From: Paramecium pentaurelia
Lineage: Eukaryota; Ciliophora; Oligohymenophorea; Peniculida; Parameciidae
Reading direction: 5' to 3'
Assembly (NCBI GenBank): GCA_905183005.1
Contig: CAJJDO010000128.1
Span: 128,182 to 192,181, forward strand
DNA length: 64,000 nt
In this document: piece after piece, positions 1-11,643 of the stretch
Position numbering within the stretch: position 1 is the first letter of the stretch
How the letters are laid out: every line of letters begins with the position of its first letter
Notes under the pieces: model-generated
What the model was told of the DNA's origin: nothing
What the model saw: the letters and a program-made list of their open reading frames with translations, nothing else
Databases searched by the model: none
Made by a program: the position numbers and the translations under genes

Positions 1-86
1 TTTGCATATAGTCTTAGTTACACCCTATATATTAGATTGTTTGAATTCCTCTTAGTTTATAATATTGCTTAAATTGATTATTTAAC

Positions 87-1527
87 TCATTACAATTATA
101 ATTATAATTAATTGTGTAAAATCATGATTACTTAACATTGAAAATTGATTATTTAATTTAATGAGCTGAGATGTTAGGTAAATGAATATCCCATTTATTT
201 AAATTGCTCCCTTTTGGCATTGATAGATGTCTAAAAAATTAGGTTAAATATTTATTTGATAAGGGGGCTAATTTATATGTATTTATAATTACTCTATTTA
301 TTTAATTATCTATTCTTTATAATTGTCAAGTCTTAATGAGATGTAGTTTTCTTAAGTGTCTGTCTTTTCTAAGAATTCTAGATTTTGTAATAATTTAGAT
401 TAATATTGGTTTCAGTTCGAGCTTGAGCAGACATTCGAATATGATCATTTCCAAGCATTTCATTAATTCCATCTGAATCTTATGTTTTCAATTAAATCCC
501 TTCCTTTTAAGAAAAATCACTTAGACACTTGATAAATTTCAAAGCTTAGATTATCTATAGTGTGATATTGAAAAATATAAATATTTACTATAATGAATTT
601 TTTGGTAAAGGAATATCTCATGATAATCTCTCTATTACTAATTGGATGTAATTTAGTCTGTTCTCCTAACATCCAAGGATGTTAAAGACATTGTTCAGCT
701 GTCATTCTATCAAAATGATGAGGACATAATGTATTTTTAATGAAATCCTAGGACATCCTACTGTTGATATAATTTTTACTCAGAGAGATTCTCAGGATAG
801 GTTAAAGTAAAGTCTTAGGAGATTATTTAATAATAATCTTTCTTTGATAGCCCATCATACCAAATAGGATGCTTATTATTACACATCATCTAAAAATAGA
901 TAATACCCAATGAAAATATGTCAACTGCCTATGTTTATTCTCCACCATTTATCATTTCAGGTGCTATGTATAAAGGAGTACCAACTTAATGGCCAATAAT
1001 GCCTCTACAAAAGATCTAGTAGCCCAATCCCAAATCTATCAATTTAACCTAGTTATTGACACATAAAAAGATATTTTCTACATTAATTACAATATTTACA
1101 TGGCTTCAAGTCTCTATGTATTATTCCTTTGTGATGTAGAAATACTAATGCATTTAATAATTAATGCATGATGTATCTGACCTAAATTTCATTTAAATTT
1201 CTCTGTCTCAACACTACATCTAATGTTTATCCTATGAGTTTCTCCATTATCAAATAAATTTTGTGATTTGCATACAACACTCTATAGAATTAAACTATAT
1301 TTGGATGAGAACACTCTTACAATAGATATGACTCTATATCTTACTAAAAGTGAGCAGTAACCTTAAATTTTAACAATATTTACTTTAATAGCCACTATTT
1401 TATCTAATTAGGAACTATAAGCAGCAATGACGACTCCAAAACTTCCTCTCCCTAAAATCTCCTTAAAACAATAGAATTCACTCAATAAGATATCATTTAA
1501 ATCATCTATTAGTTTTTTAGGATCCAT
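87..1527 (-). CDS. Ser/Thr protein kinase
   Basis: Eukaryotic protein kinase with an N-terminal catalytic domain and a roughly 140-residue Q/N-rich tail. From the ATG at 1525-1527 the protein opens MDPKKLIDDLNDILLSEFY. Visible motifs are the glycine loop GRGSFGVV, VAIKV with the ATP-anchoring Lys, HRDLKPQN (catalytic loop), DLG in place of DFG, GTPLYIAPEM (activation loop/APE) and DIFSLGIIYF (subdomain IX). Three micro-introns are needed: 1362-1383 (22 nt) after VAIK, 1078-1099 (22 nt) splitting HRDLKP/QN, and 555-588 (34 nt), which removes frame-breaking sequence near the end of the domain. The stop is TGA at 87-89; many TAA/TAG codons are read as Gln. The substrate is unknown. The domain style resembles the ULK/CAMK-like kinases abundant in ciliates, but I do not assign a subfamily. 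All catalytic residues I looked for are present, so it is probably active. Confidence 0.88.
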
Positions 1528-2542
1528 AGATTTAACAAATTTAAATATTATATAATTTTGTTATCTTCTACCTTGGAATTAAATTTAATTTTTTCATCAT
1601 TTCTAAATTTAATACCGATTATTAATAGATTTTAATAAATTATATATAAAATGATATTGACTGATTAAATCTTTCTATATCTTAATAGCCTATCAAAACA
1701 TTTGAAAAAACATTATTTATACAATTGAAATTACTAAATCAATGATTTATAACAAATCTTATTAATTAATACATAATCTATTCTAAAATTGACAAGAGAT
1801 ATAGTCAATAGTTTTTAGTTTTTCAAAAGTCTTCAAATTCTAATTTTAATTAATATGAAGACTGAAATATACATTAATAAAATAATTTGCATTCTATATT
1901 GTGTGATACTAATATGATATAATATATTTATGATGAATCAAATAATGAAAATCGAATTCTTGATATAACCTCTATTTAATTTATATTTTGATTGGTTTCT
2001 TTTAAGCCCTTCTTTAAATAGAATATATTAGGAAATTAATTAAATATTTTCAGAAATAGGTTTAAATGCGAAATACAATTATTTATTAGAAAAATCATTT
2101 TAAGTATCATATGGTTTCATCTTAATTCATTATTAATATAATTACTTAATTTAATTAAACACAATTCATTTGGTCAACATAAATTTTCGTATCATAGGTT
2201 ATTTTTAAACAGAGCTTTCCAGGTAAATAACAACACTTAGATAGCTTAGTATTATTTTTTTTATTAATAAATTGAATTCTAAATTTAATTATATCTAAGA
2301 ATATTCAAGTATTTTACGTATTTCTTAATATCATTCTGAAGTAATTTCTGAATGATATTTTTTAAATAAGCAATATTGTATTTAATATCCTATTTAAAAT
2401 TTACACATATCTTTTTTGTATCATTTAATTAAAAAATACAACAACATTTTTCAATTTGCTGAGATTTTCATTAAATTAGAAATTATATTGTGGTATTACA
2501 ATAGACTATTTTAATTGATTATTAATATATATATTATACAAA
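1528..2542. other. Intergenic stretch with weak minus-strand open frame
   Basis: About 1 kb, very AT-rich, between the kinase start and the 3' end of the F-BAR-TBC gene. On the minus strand a frame of about 100 codons can be assembled between about 1950 and 2440 with up to three putative micro-introns (one with a GTG start), but no domain is recognisable. With only TGA as stop, open frames of this size are expected by chance at this base composition. I treat it as non-coding or a decayed gene. Confidence 0.4.
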
Positions 2543-5297
2543 TCAAGAGTTCATTAAATTATTAATTTTCTATCTTACTAAATAGTATTCTTTGTCTAAT
2601 TCACCAATTAATTTGTTTGTGACCTTAAATTTAAGAGCACGATACTTCAATGTTTTTAATGATGCTATTTCCTAATTATAATGTTTAGATATATACATCT
2701 GTATTTTATGTGAAAAATTCAGCTTTACTTAAATTATTTAAAAATTATAACAAAATATCAAATTTCATTGATAATATTTTTTCTTCATAAGTTGAAAATA
2801 TTCCCAAAATAATTTAATAAAATCCACACCAACCACGACTTAATAATACATCCCATATATCAAAAAGAACAGTTGAAAATTCGTTTTTCATAAATGATCC
2901 AGTAAATAAAGTAATAAACCATGGGGCAGAATAATGGCCTGCTTCAATTTTCTCATCTTTCAAATGCTAATGAACTTTTGGTATAAATATTGCCAATAAT
3001 CTATCCAATTTATAAAAGAATACTCTTATATACTTAAGATCATAGAGTAATACATCTTTTAATAATTGATTAATCAATGCTGCAAAACATCTAAATGTTA
3101 ATTCCTCTTCAATCATTATAGTAAATATAAACCCCATTACAAAATTCATCCCTTATGTATATGAGATTGTATTATTATAATATGCATATAGTTTAAGTAA
3201 ATTATGCAATGTAAGATGATTAATTTTGCTTTATTAACCTCCACTATTAAATGATCTTTATACATCCTAAGCAATTTAATGTTCTAAGGTTGCTTCCTTG
3301 GCTCCAGCCTATTTAGAATATTTTTCCTTTAATTTGTAGTAATCAAGTTAAATACACTCAGGTTACAATAAACTAATCCATAAGAGTTTTCTTTTGATTG
3401 ATAATCGTTCTGTTAGATTATTTAAACATAAGTATCTTTATTTAACTTTCATACTTAATTATGAGAATTCTTTATTAATTTAAACAATAGTTAATTAATC
3501 AGATAATGGTAAATATTTTAAACATTTTTTTAATGTATAAAATAATCGTTTTTTTTCCATTATTTATTATTGAGTCTTGGGTGATTATGGCTAAATCTAT
3601 TCCATGTATATCTTTATTGACTCAAATTATTCTAACAATAAAACTATGTCTTGAACTCTAATATTACACATTTTAGATAATATTATAATAGTTTCACTTG
3701 CATAGTCTATTTTTATATCTAATTTAAGCATTATTGAACAAATCTTTTACAAATTCAATAAAACTTTTAAATAGTTGAGTCTTTATTCTTAAGTCATTTA
3801 TTCTTGTATTATTCTCTTTTTTTGATATAATAAATTAATTATTTATGTTTTTTTAGGTTTGATAGATTTACTATTATTTTAATTGTTTTTTTCACCTTTT
3901 TTTGTTAATTCCAAGTTTTCTTTTTCATTCAAATACAATAATAACTATTACCATTTATTTTTTTCATAAAACAAAAATGTTTTTTCACTAGCTTATTATC
4001 CTATTGTAATAAACTAATTTTTTTCTCTCATTCCAAATTATGTAATAAAATTCAATAATGAATTGAATTCAATTACATTAAAATTTTGATCCTTTTATAC
4101 ATCTTAAATAATTAATATTTATTTTTACTTAGAATTAAATGTTTAGCAATTAATATTAAAAGATCATTTGATGATGGATTGATTACAATAACATCCGTAG
4201 GTGATTAATCTATTATTTAGATTATACTATCAAGTAATTTAATTCTTGTATCTTAATATTAAAATAATGTTTCAAAATCAATATCAATTACTGATTAAAA
4301 TTATTACTTATTATAATCTTATTTTTTTGCCTATTAGATTAGATCAATCAATAAGTTGATTTGTTATTCCATTTATTATGTCAACTTAAATTTTTAAAGA
4401 TTAACAGGATCAAATTTATCATGAGAATTAATATTTGCAATCCAATCTTCATAAGTTATAAAATTATCCTATTTTGTAACCTTAAAAATATTGAAGGTTC
4501 TATTTCTCATAATGTTTTTTAAAATAGGTTATTTTTCATTTGAATGTTTATTTTATATAAGCGAAAATTTTTCATTTGAAGTGACCAAGACTTATTATAA
4601 TTTCTAATTTAAAACATTTGTAACCTTAGAAATGTGAGATACAACTTTTTCTGTCGTCGTTTTGGTAAGTTATGTTCTTGTTAATTCATTTTTATCATAT
4701 TCATCAAATTATGATTTAAATTTTTCATTAAATATATGCCATAATTAATTAACAATAGCTAATTCTTATCTGTAATCGACAAATAATTCATCAGCCTTTA
4801 ATTATAATTATTTAGAATTCTTTCTTTTTTCCAGATCATAAGCTGTCTTTAGATAATCTTATTATTTATTAAATAGAGACTCTCTTTAAGTTTAGACTTA
4901 TTTTAAAAACTCTCTTGCTTTTATAAATAAGGTACTATTTGTTTAATAATAATTAATCTAAAAATCTTCATAAGGTTGAATTATATCCTAATCCATATCA
5001 GCCATTAATTCTTCCAAATTATGTGATAGGTTGATTATGGTATTTGACATTAGATTGTAATAGAATAAATTCAACTCGTTCTCCTCTGGTGTCTTTGCCA
5101 ATTATGTGTAAAATTATTCAGAAAATTCATTTAATTACATGGATAAAGTACAAAATGATTGATGAATATTTCTAATGAATGCTTTAAAAACATCAACCTA
5201 TTGAGTATTAATGTAATACCAACGTATTAGTATGTTAGACCTTTGTATTTAAATCATCCAAATAAGAATAACTTTCTTAGATTATTTACTCTTGCAT
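2543..5297 (-). CDS. F-BAR plus TBC (Rab-GAP) domain protein
   Basis: Long protein (about 890 residues) that joins a membrane-bending F-BAR-like helical region to a C-terminal TBC Rab-GTPase-activating domain. Start MQEQIIQESYSYLDD at 5295-5297. The first third is helical and charged (ELNLFYYNLMSNTIINLSHN, then KQVQTQRESLFNKQQDYLK), as in FCH/F-BAR bundles. A middle segment CLKYLPLSDQLTIVQINKEF resembles an F-box-like helix pair often seen before ciliate TBC domains. The TBC part shows RKLLWISLL, IAQDVQRSFN (IxxDxxR arginine finger), YTQGMNFVMGFI (YxQGMN glutamine finger), EEELTFRCFAALI and FDIWDVLLSRGW. Micro-introns are placed at 5198-5219, 4103-4128 and 2624-2645; each restores the frame. 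Stop TGA 2543-2545. It likely acts at the endomembrane/endocytic face on a Rab protein. Confidence is high for TBC and moderate for F-BAR. Confidence 0.82.
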
Positions 5298-5349
5298 TAT
5301 TTAATATTTATATAATTATTTTATTAATTATATGAATAATAAATTTAAA

Positions 5350-5751
5350 TCAAACTGCTTGGCTTGGATCTTCTTTACCTGAGTATAAATAAGGAGGGAT
5401 ATATGGTAATACACCTCCATCAGCAATTGTTGTATTGGCCATTAATTTATTTAGTTCATCATCATTTCTAACGGCTAAGAGAATATGTCTTGGATTAATT
5501 CTATTCTTCTTATTATCTTTTGCAGCATTTCCAGCAAGTTCTAAAACTTCAGCAGCCAAATATTCAAGCACAGCCGATAAATAAACAGGAGCACCTGCAC
5601 CTACTCTTTCTGTATATCTTCCTTATTTTAAATATCTTGAAACCCTTCCAACAGGGAATTGTAAACCAGCTTTATGAGATCTAGAAACTGATTTATGAGC
5701 TCCAGCAGCCTTTCCTCCTTTTCCAGCTTTTCCTTTTCCACCTGATGACAT
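5350..5751 (-). CDS. H2A: Histone H2A
   Basis: Core nucleosomal histone, 133 residues, one exon. It starts MSSGGKGKAGKGGKAAGAHK and contains the H2A signatures SHKAGLQFPVGRVSRYLK, RVGAGAPVYLSAVLEYLAAE, NRINPRHILLAVRND and DGGVLPYIPPYLY. It ends at TGA 5350-5352 with KEDPSQAV. The tail has SQ followed by Ala-Val, not the SQ(E/D)-hydrophobic motif of H2A.X. Codon choice is noticeably richer in G and C than in neighbours, as expected for a highly expressed gene. It lies only 52 bp upstream of the start of the next minus-strand gene and shares a 454-bp upstream region with the divergent DDRGK1 gene. Confidence 0.98.
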
Positions 5752-6205
5752 TGCTTTTTATTTATTTATCTTCAAACTAAATCAGTTCCATTTTAAACAT
5801 TTTCAATATTCTTTTTTTCGTTTATAATCCAATCATATTCTAGATATCAATGCACTATTTAAACATTTAAACACTATCAAATTACAAGAATACTTCTTTA
5901 GACTATTCTCAAATATATTCCTACAAAATTAGTGTTCTTCACTGTCTCTTATTTAAAGATACATCAAAAGATTTACTTATAATAATTAATATGTTATAAT
6001 TAAACTAATAATTAAATATATAAATAAAACATAAGAAAAAATTATATATTTTGATTAATCCAATATTAATATATATACATTGAAGTTATTTAATTTCCAA
6101 TTATTATTATGTTATTATCTGATATAATCTAATGGTATTAGTTATATAGATGAATAAATTGAAATATTTAAACAAATTATAAATTATGATAAATAAATAT
6201 AATTT
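5752..6205. promoter_or_regulatory. Divergent upstream region between H2A and DDRGK1
   Basis: 454 bp between two divergently transcribed starts. It is AT-rich without an open frame of note, so it must carry both promoters. No specific motif could be assigned. It is long by the standard of this window, where other divergent gaps are 30-210 bp. Confidence 0.5.
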
Positions 6206-7151
6206 ATGAATTTCGATATAGTGTTTTTATTCGTGTCTATTTTAGTAATGGGAGGAAGTTATTACTTATTGTTTGTAAAGAAAAAAAACAAATAATAAAC
6301 AGTAGTTTAATAAGGTTAACAATAAGCATAAGTTTAGTAATAAGGATAATAACAATAATAACAATAATAATAATAAAGAAGATAAATAAATAGAGTTGAA
6401 GTAGAATCAGATGATGAATCAGATAGAGAATTAGATGTTTAGAATGCAGAATAATAAGCAAAAAGAGAAGCTAGAAAACAGAAGAAACAATAACAATAAT
6501 AATATATTAGATAATAAATAGAAATGTTAGAAAAGAAAAATGAAAAAAGAAGCAAAGAATATGAAGAAAAAGAAAGGTAAAGAGAATAATAAGAATAAGA
6601 AGAGGAGGAATGGAGAAAAAAGATTGAAGCAGAATAAAAATTAAAAGAATAAGAGGAATTTGATAAATGGAGTGTAAATTATATTAAATTAAACAATAGA
6701 GTATGTTCTAAGTTGAATAGAGTGGAACTATGAAATTGTCACTAGAAGAAGAAGAACAAAAAAACAAAGAATTTAATGAAAAATTAGCAAATTATATTAA
6801 ATTAAGAAAAGTAGTATAGTTGGAAGAAGTCAGTGCTGAGTTAAGTATAAGTACAACTGAAGTTGTGGACAAAATAAAACAGTTAGAAATTTTGGGATAA
6901 TTAAATGGACTAATAGATGAAAGAGGCAAGTATATTCATATAAGATAAAATGAAATTGAAGTATTTATTCGTTTTATAGAAAATAGAGTTTAATTAATTA
7001 TATTAATGCAAGAGGTAGAATGACTAGAAGTGAGCTATTGAATGAAAGTAATAGAATAATAAAATTGGAACCATCAAAGCAGGATTTATAAAAGATCTAA
7101 GAAGAGGAACAAAAATTGTTAAACGATTTATAATAGGAATTATAGCAATGA
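6206..7151 (+). CDS. DDRGK1: DDRGK1/UFBP1 homologue (UFM1 ligase adaptor)
   Basis: ER-membrane adaptor of the UFM1 (ufmylation) E3 complex. The order is an N-terminal signal-anchor (FDIVFLFVSILVMGGSYYLL), a Gln-rich stretch made mostly of TAA codons, a long charged coiled coil (EKRSKEYEEKERQREQQEQE), then a winged-helix PCI-like domain ending in the family signature: LNGLIDERGKYIHI, matching the DDRGK motif (DERGK here). After it, FIRFIEN and GRMTRSELLNESN match the conserved end of DDRGK1. A 26-nt intron lies at 6674-6699. A second interruption around 6985-7020 is needed to pass from FIEN to GRMTR. The obvious 25-nt candidate leaves the frame off by one, so this border is unresolved (alternative: two short introns). 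Stop TGA 7149-7151. Length is about 300 residues, normal for the family. Confidence 0.86.
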
Positions 7152-7179
7152 ATTAAAATTAATATAATTATATAATTAA

Positions 7180-7768
7180 ATGAAATGCGAAGTAAAAACT
7201 GTAAAGCTCAAAATAATAGGACTCACTGATTTAAATAAAATAATCAGAAATTCTTCTTATCAAATAAAAGTTTATTTTGGAGGTGCAAGATAATTAACTA
7301 AAATATTAAATTACTATGTAGGTATTTAATCTAACCTTAAGACTAGCTACTGAATAAATTGAAATTAATTAGAATTTTGAATTGAGTAGTATTCATGGAA
7401 AACAATTATAATTTTGGTTATTTGATAAATTGAAAAATAAGTTTATTGGAGCAGGTTCATTTGAATTGACTGAGGTTGAGGGATTTCAATTATTAGATTT
7501 AAAAATTGATACAATTATCACATGCGTTTTGATGTTTGAATTAACTGTTGAAGTTTAGAATATTTATTAGCCTGTTATTTTAGAGGATGATAATATTATT
7601 TTGAAGAAAGATGATTCTGAAGAGAAGAGAAAAGAATTAGAAAGATTAGAATAAGAAGAAAAACTTAAAAAATAATAGGAGGAAGAAAGAAGATTATTAT
7701 AAAATTAAAATAAAGTTTCAATTGTCACATTAACAAATAGATATGTTGAAGATTAATCTTATTATTGA
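7180..7768 (+). CDS. Small C2-like protein with charged tail
   Basis: Starts MKCEVKTVKLKIIGLTDLNK 28 bp after the DDRGK1 stop. The first part (KVYFGGARQ, then LATEQIEINQNFELSS, QLQFWLFDKLKNKFIGAGSF, FELTVEVQNI) has the strand pattern of a C2 domain: variable beta strands and a W-[LI]-[FY]-D core strand. A short charged helix KRKELERLEQEEKLKKQQEE and a small tail follow; stop TGA 7766-7768. The reading frame changes once between about 7290 and 7345; several GT...AG choices there all fail to join the two frames, so an atypical intron or a sequencing indel is present. Ca2+-binding aspartates are not clearly placed. Function unknown; membrane or protein binding is an inference from the fold. Confidence 0.55.
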
Positions 7769-7894
7769 TTTATATTTATTAAATATCAATAGCAATTTTG
7801 TTCCATAATTATAATCATATTGAATTTATTCACTCTCCTCTTTAAACTATAACCAAATGTATATTTTGATACAATAAATCTAACAATATAAACT

Positions 7895-8355
7895 TCAAAA
7901 ATGATATTTATCTAAAATTTTTCTAATATGGACTTGCTCTTTTCTATATGTCGAAATCAACTCCTACATATACCTTTTCGAAATCTATTTAAGGTTAAAA
8001 TGATGTGCTTTGAGGTGTGAATTTTGTTTTATGGTAAATATTTAATCATTTTCATATTTAACAATTTGGATGTTTAAATAATCTTGTTCTCTTGCGTTAT
8101 AATTAAGTATACTATTTCTACAATAGAATAAGACTATTCCCCATTATATTTATCTATTAAGTTTTATCAGAATAACTTTCATTCAAATTGTTCATAACAT
8201 GATTCCAATTCATCTACTAAAACTTAATCATCATTTAACTCTAAAGTTATAAATTCATTTTATAATCTATCTTTAAAATATTTTATTAAATTTTTTTCTT
8301 TCCTTTCATTTTTTCTCTTGATCTGTATTATTAATTTTTCTTATCTTATTTGCAT
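7895..8355 (-). CDS. Hypothetical protein, about 145 residues
   Basis: Reading from ATG 8353-8355 (MQIRQEKLIIQIKRKNERK) to TGA 7895-7897 (KILDKYHF). One 23-nt GT...AG intron restores the frame between VDELES and FILIKLNRQ. The product is basic and helical, without a signal peptide or membrane segment. I do not recognise a family. Support comes from the frame-restoring intron and from higher G+C than the flanks; it is convergent with the C2-like gene. Confidence 0.45.
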
Positions 8356-9082
8356 ACTGTAATACTTCATAAAAACTAATTAATTAAAGAATTCAAATTT
8401 ATCGAAAAAATAATATGTATTATTGATTCCCGTTCATTTACCAAAAAATAAAAAAAATAATATTGATTGATTAAAATGGTTGTAACTAAATATTATCAAT
8501 AACAATTTGAAGTTTTATTAGAATGTCAAATATATTTTTTCAAAAATTAAAAGTTAATTTTTGATTAATTTCTATTTTGATATTTGAAAAGGAAAATTTA
8601 TAGGATGTATTTTTTGTATTTTTCTTTTCATCTTTCAATAAAAATTAATATTTTCTAAATAATTTTGAATTAATAATTATTCAGAGCGAAGGAAACAATT
8701 ATTACTTTATATATTTACTCTTTTTACAGAAGAGCTGAAGTAAATTTTACTAATTGTATTTCATTAATATATTATCTTTACTTGAGTTTATTGATTCTGG
8801 AGTCATAAATTTTCTAATCTGATAAAAATTCTTTAATTCACTTTTTTAATAAAAATTCGCAATTTAAAGGTTCTGTTAAATGGAGAGAGGCAATTTATAG
8901 ATGATTAGTGTATTATTGGATGGTTTAAGTTTGATGGCTTTTTCATAACCTTAAGTTCGGCTCATAATCAAAGAACTATAATAATTAAATTATGTATTTT
9001 TTAATTTAAATAATAATAATATTTTAGAAATTATTTTATATATATTATTATCCTAATACCAGAACAAAATTATTTAATAAAA
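8356..9082. other. Intergenic stretch with one G+C-richer patch
   Basis: About 730 bp without a convincing gene. A patch at about 8865-8975 is richer in G and C. It contains a short plus-strand frame (MERGNLQMISVLLDGLSLMA) that stays open toward the next gene but has no clear end or homology. It could be a gene relic or a small RNA; I cannot decide. Confidence 0.35.
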
Positions 9083-10571
9083 ATGTCTAGACTATATCCT
9101 CTATTAATAACAATTACTATTGCATTATCATAAACAATTAAACTAAATAACCCTATTCACGTAGATTATTACAAAGAAAAATTAAATGAAATTTTCTTAG
9201 ATCATAATAATTAACTATGGTTTGAATTTGTAAAATCAATTGAAATTCTTAATCCAAAAACAACAATATGTAAAACAATACCTTATCAATTTGATTCGAT
9301 TAATCCTATCTCCATTCCATTTGAAAATATTACTACTTCTTTATTCGATAATGAATAGAAAACTCTATTTGTTTTAGAGAGTAAATAACTTACTGTGATT
9401 TAGATAATTTTTACAAACTTTTCATTAAGTACATATCACTTTAGAAACGGTTAAGCTAATTATATTAGCAGCATTGAAAGGAGTTCCTACAATATAACTA
9501 ATGGAATAGCTTTAGCATAATTAGAGGAAAGTTTGGTCTTTATTTTAAATGATTAAAAAAAAATAATTCTCTTTGATAAAATTTCAAAGAGTTTTGAAGA
9601 TATTTTAGAATTATAATCCTAACCTATTTGGATTACATGTGCTAATGGTTTTTTATTTGTTGGTTTTGAAGATAAAATGATCTAATATTCATTAGATTTA
9701 AGAAAATTAATAAAAATTAATCAGATTGAATTAATCTTGAAGGAAAGTTAAATTCTAATGATTTAACAAAGTTCTATTTTTATATAATTTCCATTTTATA
9801 AGGTTATCAAAATAACATTTAGTTAAAATGTATTATAGATAGAAGAGTACTTAAACAAGAATATGGAAATTAAAAGTTTGTCAATATCAGGATAAAAAAT
9901 ATCATATTTGACAAATAATTACGTATTTTTTTATTCAGGAAATAAATTGTTTGAAGAATATGATAAATTGATTTAATTTAATGATCTAATAATTTTAATT
10001 TCATATAAAGGGATTCATAAAGTTTTATGTTAATTTAGTGATGAAATATGTATTTATGTGAATAAATTTATAGCATTTCCTCTATATATCAGACATTAGA
10101 ATGTAAGTGATGTACATTTCATGAATAGTTTTGGAATAAACTATCACCTAATAACAAGATCGAAAAATCTCATTTAAATAAATGAGATCTCTATTATTGA
10201 ATCATTTATTTAGTGTGATGATAGAATAGGGGACAATTAAGAAGCTGTATCTTTTATAGCTTTTGCTGATGGTTGCAATAATAGAAGGACAATAGCTCCT
10301 GCAACAAGTTGTAAATTTGAAGGAAAATTATATTGTAAATTTTTATCTATTACAATCATTAGTTAACACTATTTCTACAATATATTCTAAGTTTTCTGAA
10401 ATAGTTTATATTATGATTATGTTACTATTCATTGCTTCAGTCTTGATTTTATTAGCCATTTTTTACTCTCGAAAGTATCAAAAAAAGGCAGAAGAATATA
10501 TAAAAATTAAAAAAGACATCCACAAATTGGATTAATCAAAAGATTAAATAAATTAAGAGAATGAATATTGA
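9083..10571 (+). CDS. Type I membrane protein with extracellular domain
   Basis: About 485 residues. The N-terminus MSRLYPLLITITIALSQTIK is a cleavable signal peptide. A long strand-rich domain follows with several Asn-X-Ser/Thr sites (ENITT, NFSLS, SYNITNG) and repeating short hydrophobic strands suggestive of a beta-propeller-like ectodomain. A cysteine cluster comes next (CDDRIG, DGCNNRR, TSCKFEG). A single C-terminal transmembrane helix IVYIMIMLLFIASVLILLAI ends in a basic cytoplasmic tail RKYQKKAEEY. A 28-nt intron near 10333-10360 joins the ectodomain to the helix and is required, because the direct frame meets TGA. Stop TGA 10569-10571. Family not recognised; a cell-surface or vesicular receptor-like role is inferred only from topology. 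Its 3' part from 9806 onward is duplicated downstream of an N. Confidence 0.72.
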
Positions 10572-10876
10572 TATGAAATATAATTTAACTAAATCATAGA
10601 TATTTTCTTCATTTGTGATTCTTCACTTATTATATTCTATTCCAATCCATATTTTTATTTTAATAGGAGGATATCTATAACCATTTAAAGTGAACTACTT
10701 AAAGATACTATTTTTTCAAAAATATGACCATTATTAAATAAAGTAGGTTCATTTTAACAGAAAATATAACACATGTAAAAGTTTAAGGTATGAGTATATA
10801 TTAGTCAATTATGCAATTTCAGCAGGGATACTTTTAAAGGTTAACAATCTACAAAAAGATATTCATTTCTGAAGAA
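9806..10876 (+). repeat. Direct repeat copy 1, 1,071 bp
   Basis: The 1,071 bases here recur at 10878-11948 at a constant offset of 1,072 with no difference seen. Copy 1 is continuous with the 5' part of the membrane-protein gene; copy 2 is continuous with the downstream flank. A lone N (10877) separates them. Confidence 0.95.
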
Positions 10877-10877
10877 N
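10877..10877. other. Ambiguous base / probable contig junction
   Basis: The only N noticed in the window. It sits exactly between the two identical 1,071-bp copies, the pattern expected when two contigs with overlapping ends are scaffolded without being merged. Confidence 0.9.
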
Positions 10878-11643
10878 ATCAAAATAACATTTAGTTAAAA
10901 TGTATTATAGATAGAAGAGTACTTAAACAAGAATATGGAAATTAAAAGTTTGTCAATATCAGGATAAAAAATATCATATTTGACAAATAATTACGTATTT
11001 TTTTATTCAGGAAATAAATTGTTTGAAGAATATGATAAATTGATTTAATTTAATGATCTAATAATTTTAATTTCATATAAAGGGATTCATAAAGTTTTAT
11101 GTTAATTTAGTGATGAAATATGTATTTATGTGAATAAATTTATAGCATTTCCTCTATATATCAGACATTAGAATGTAAGTGATGTACATTTCATGAATAG
11201 TTTTGGAATAAACTATCACCTAATAACAAGATCGAAAAATCTCATTTAAATAAATGAGATCTCTATTATTGAATCATTTATTTAGTGTGATGATAGAATA
11301 GGGGACAATTAAGAAGCTGTATCTTTTATAGCTTTTGCTGATGGTTGCAATAATAGAAGGACAATAGCTCCTGCAACAAGTTGTAAATTTGAAGGAAAAT
11401 TATATTGTAAATTTTTATCTATTACAATCATTAGTTAACACTATTTCTACAATATATTCTAAGTTTTCTGAAATAGTTTATATTATGATTATGTTACTAT
11501 TCATTGCTTCAGTCTTGATTTTATTAGCCATTTTTTACTCTCGAAAGTATCAAAAAAAGGCAGAAGAATATATAAAAATTAAAAAAGACATCCACAAATT
11601 GGATTAATCAAAAGATTAAATAAATTAAGAGAATGAATATTGA
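10878..11643 (+). pseudogene. 5'-truncated copy of the membrane-protein gene (likely assembly duplicate)
   Basis: Identical to the last half of the membrane-protein gene, including the 28-nt intron, the transmembrane helix and the TGA (11641-11643), but lacking its first half and start codon. If the duplication were real this would be a truncated pseudogene. The N at its border makes an assembly artefact more likely. Confidence 0.7.

Noticed and set aside
1..120. Telomere or chromosome end
   Set aside because: No C4A2/C3A3-type repeat is present at either end of the window.
2967..3452. A separate short TBC gene starting at an internal Met (3452)
   Set aside because: The upstream frame is continuous into the F-BAR-like part after recounting an A-run near 3530 and placing a 26-nt intron at 4103-4128, so a single gene fits better.
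8865..8990. tRNA or snRNA gene
   Set aside because: A GTTCGGCTC string resembles a T-arm, but no cloverleaf with matching acceptor and anticodon arms could be drawn.
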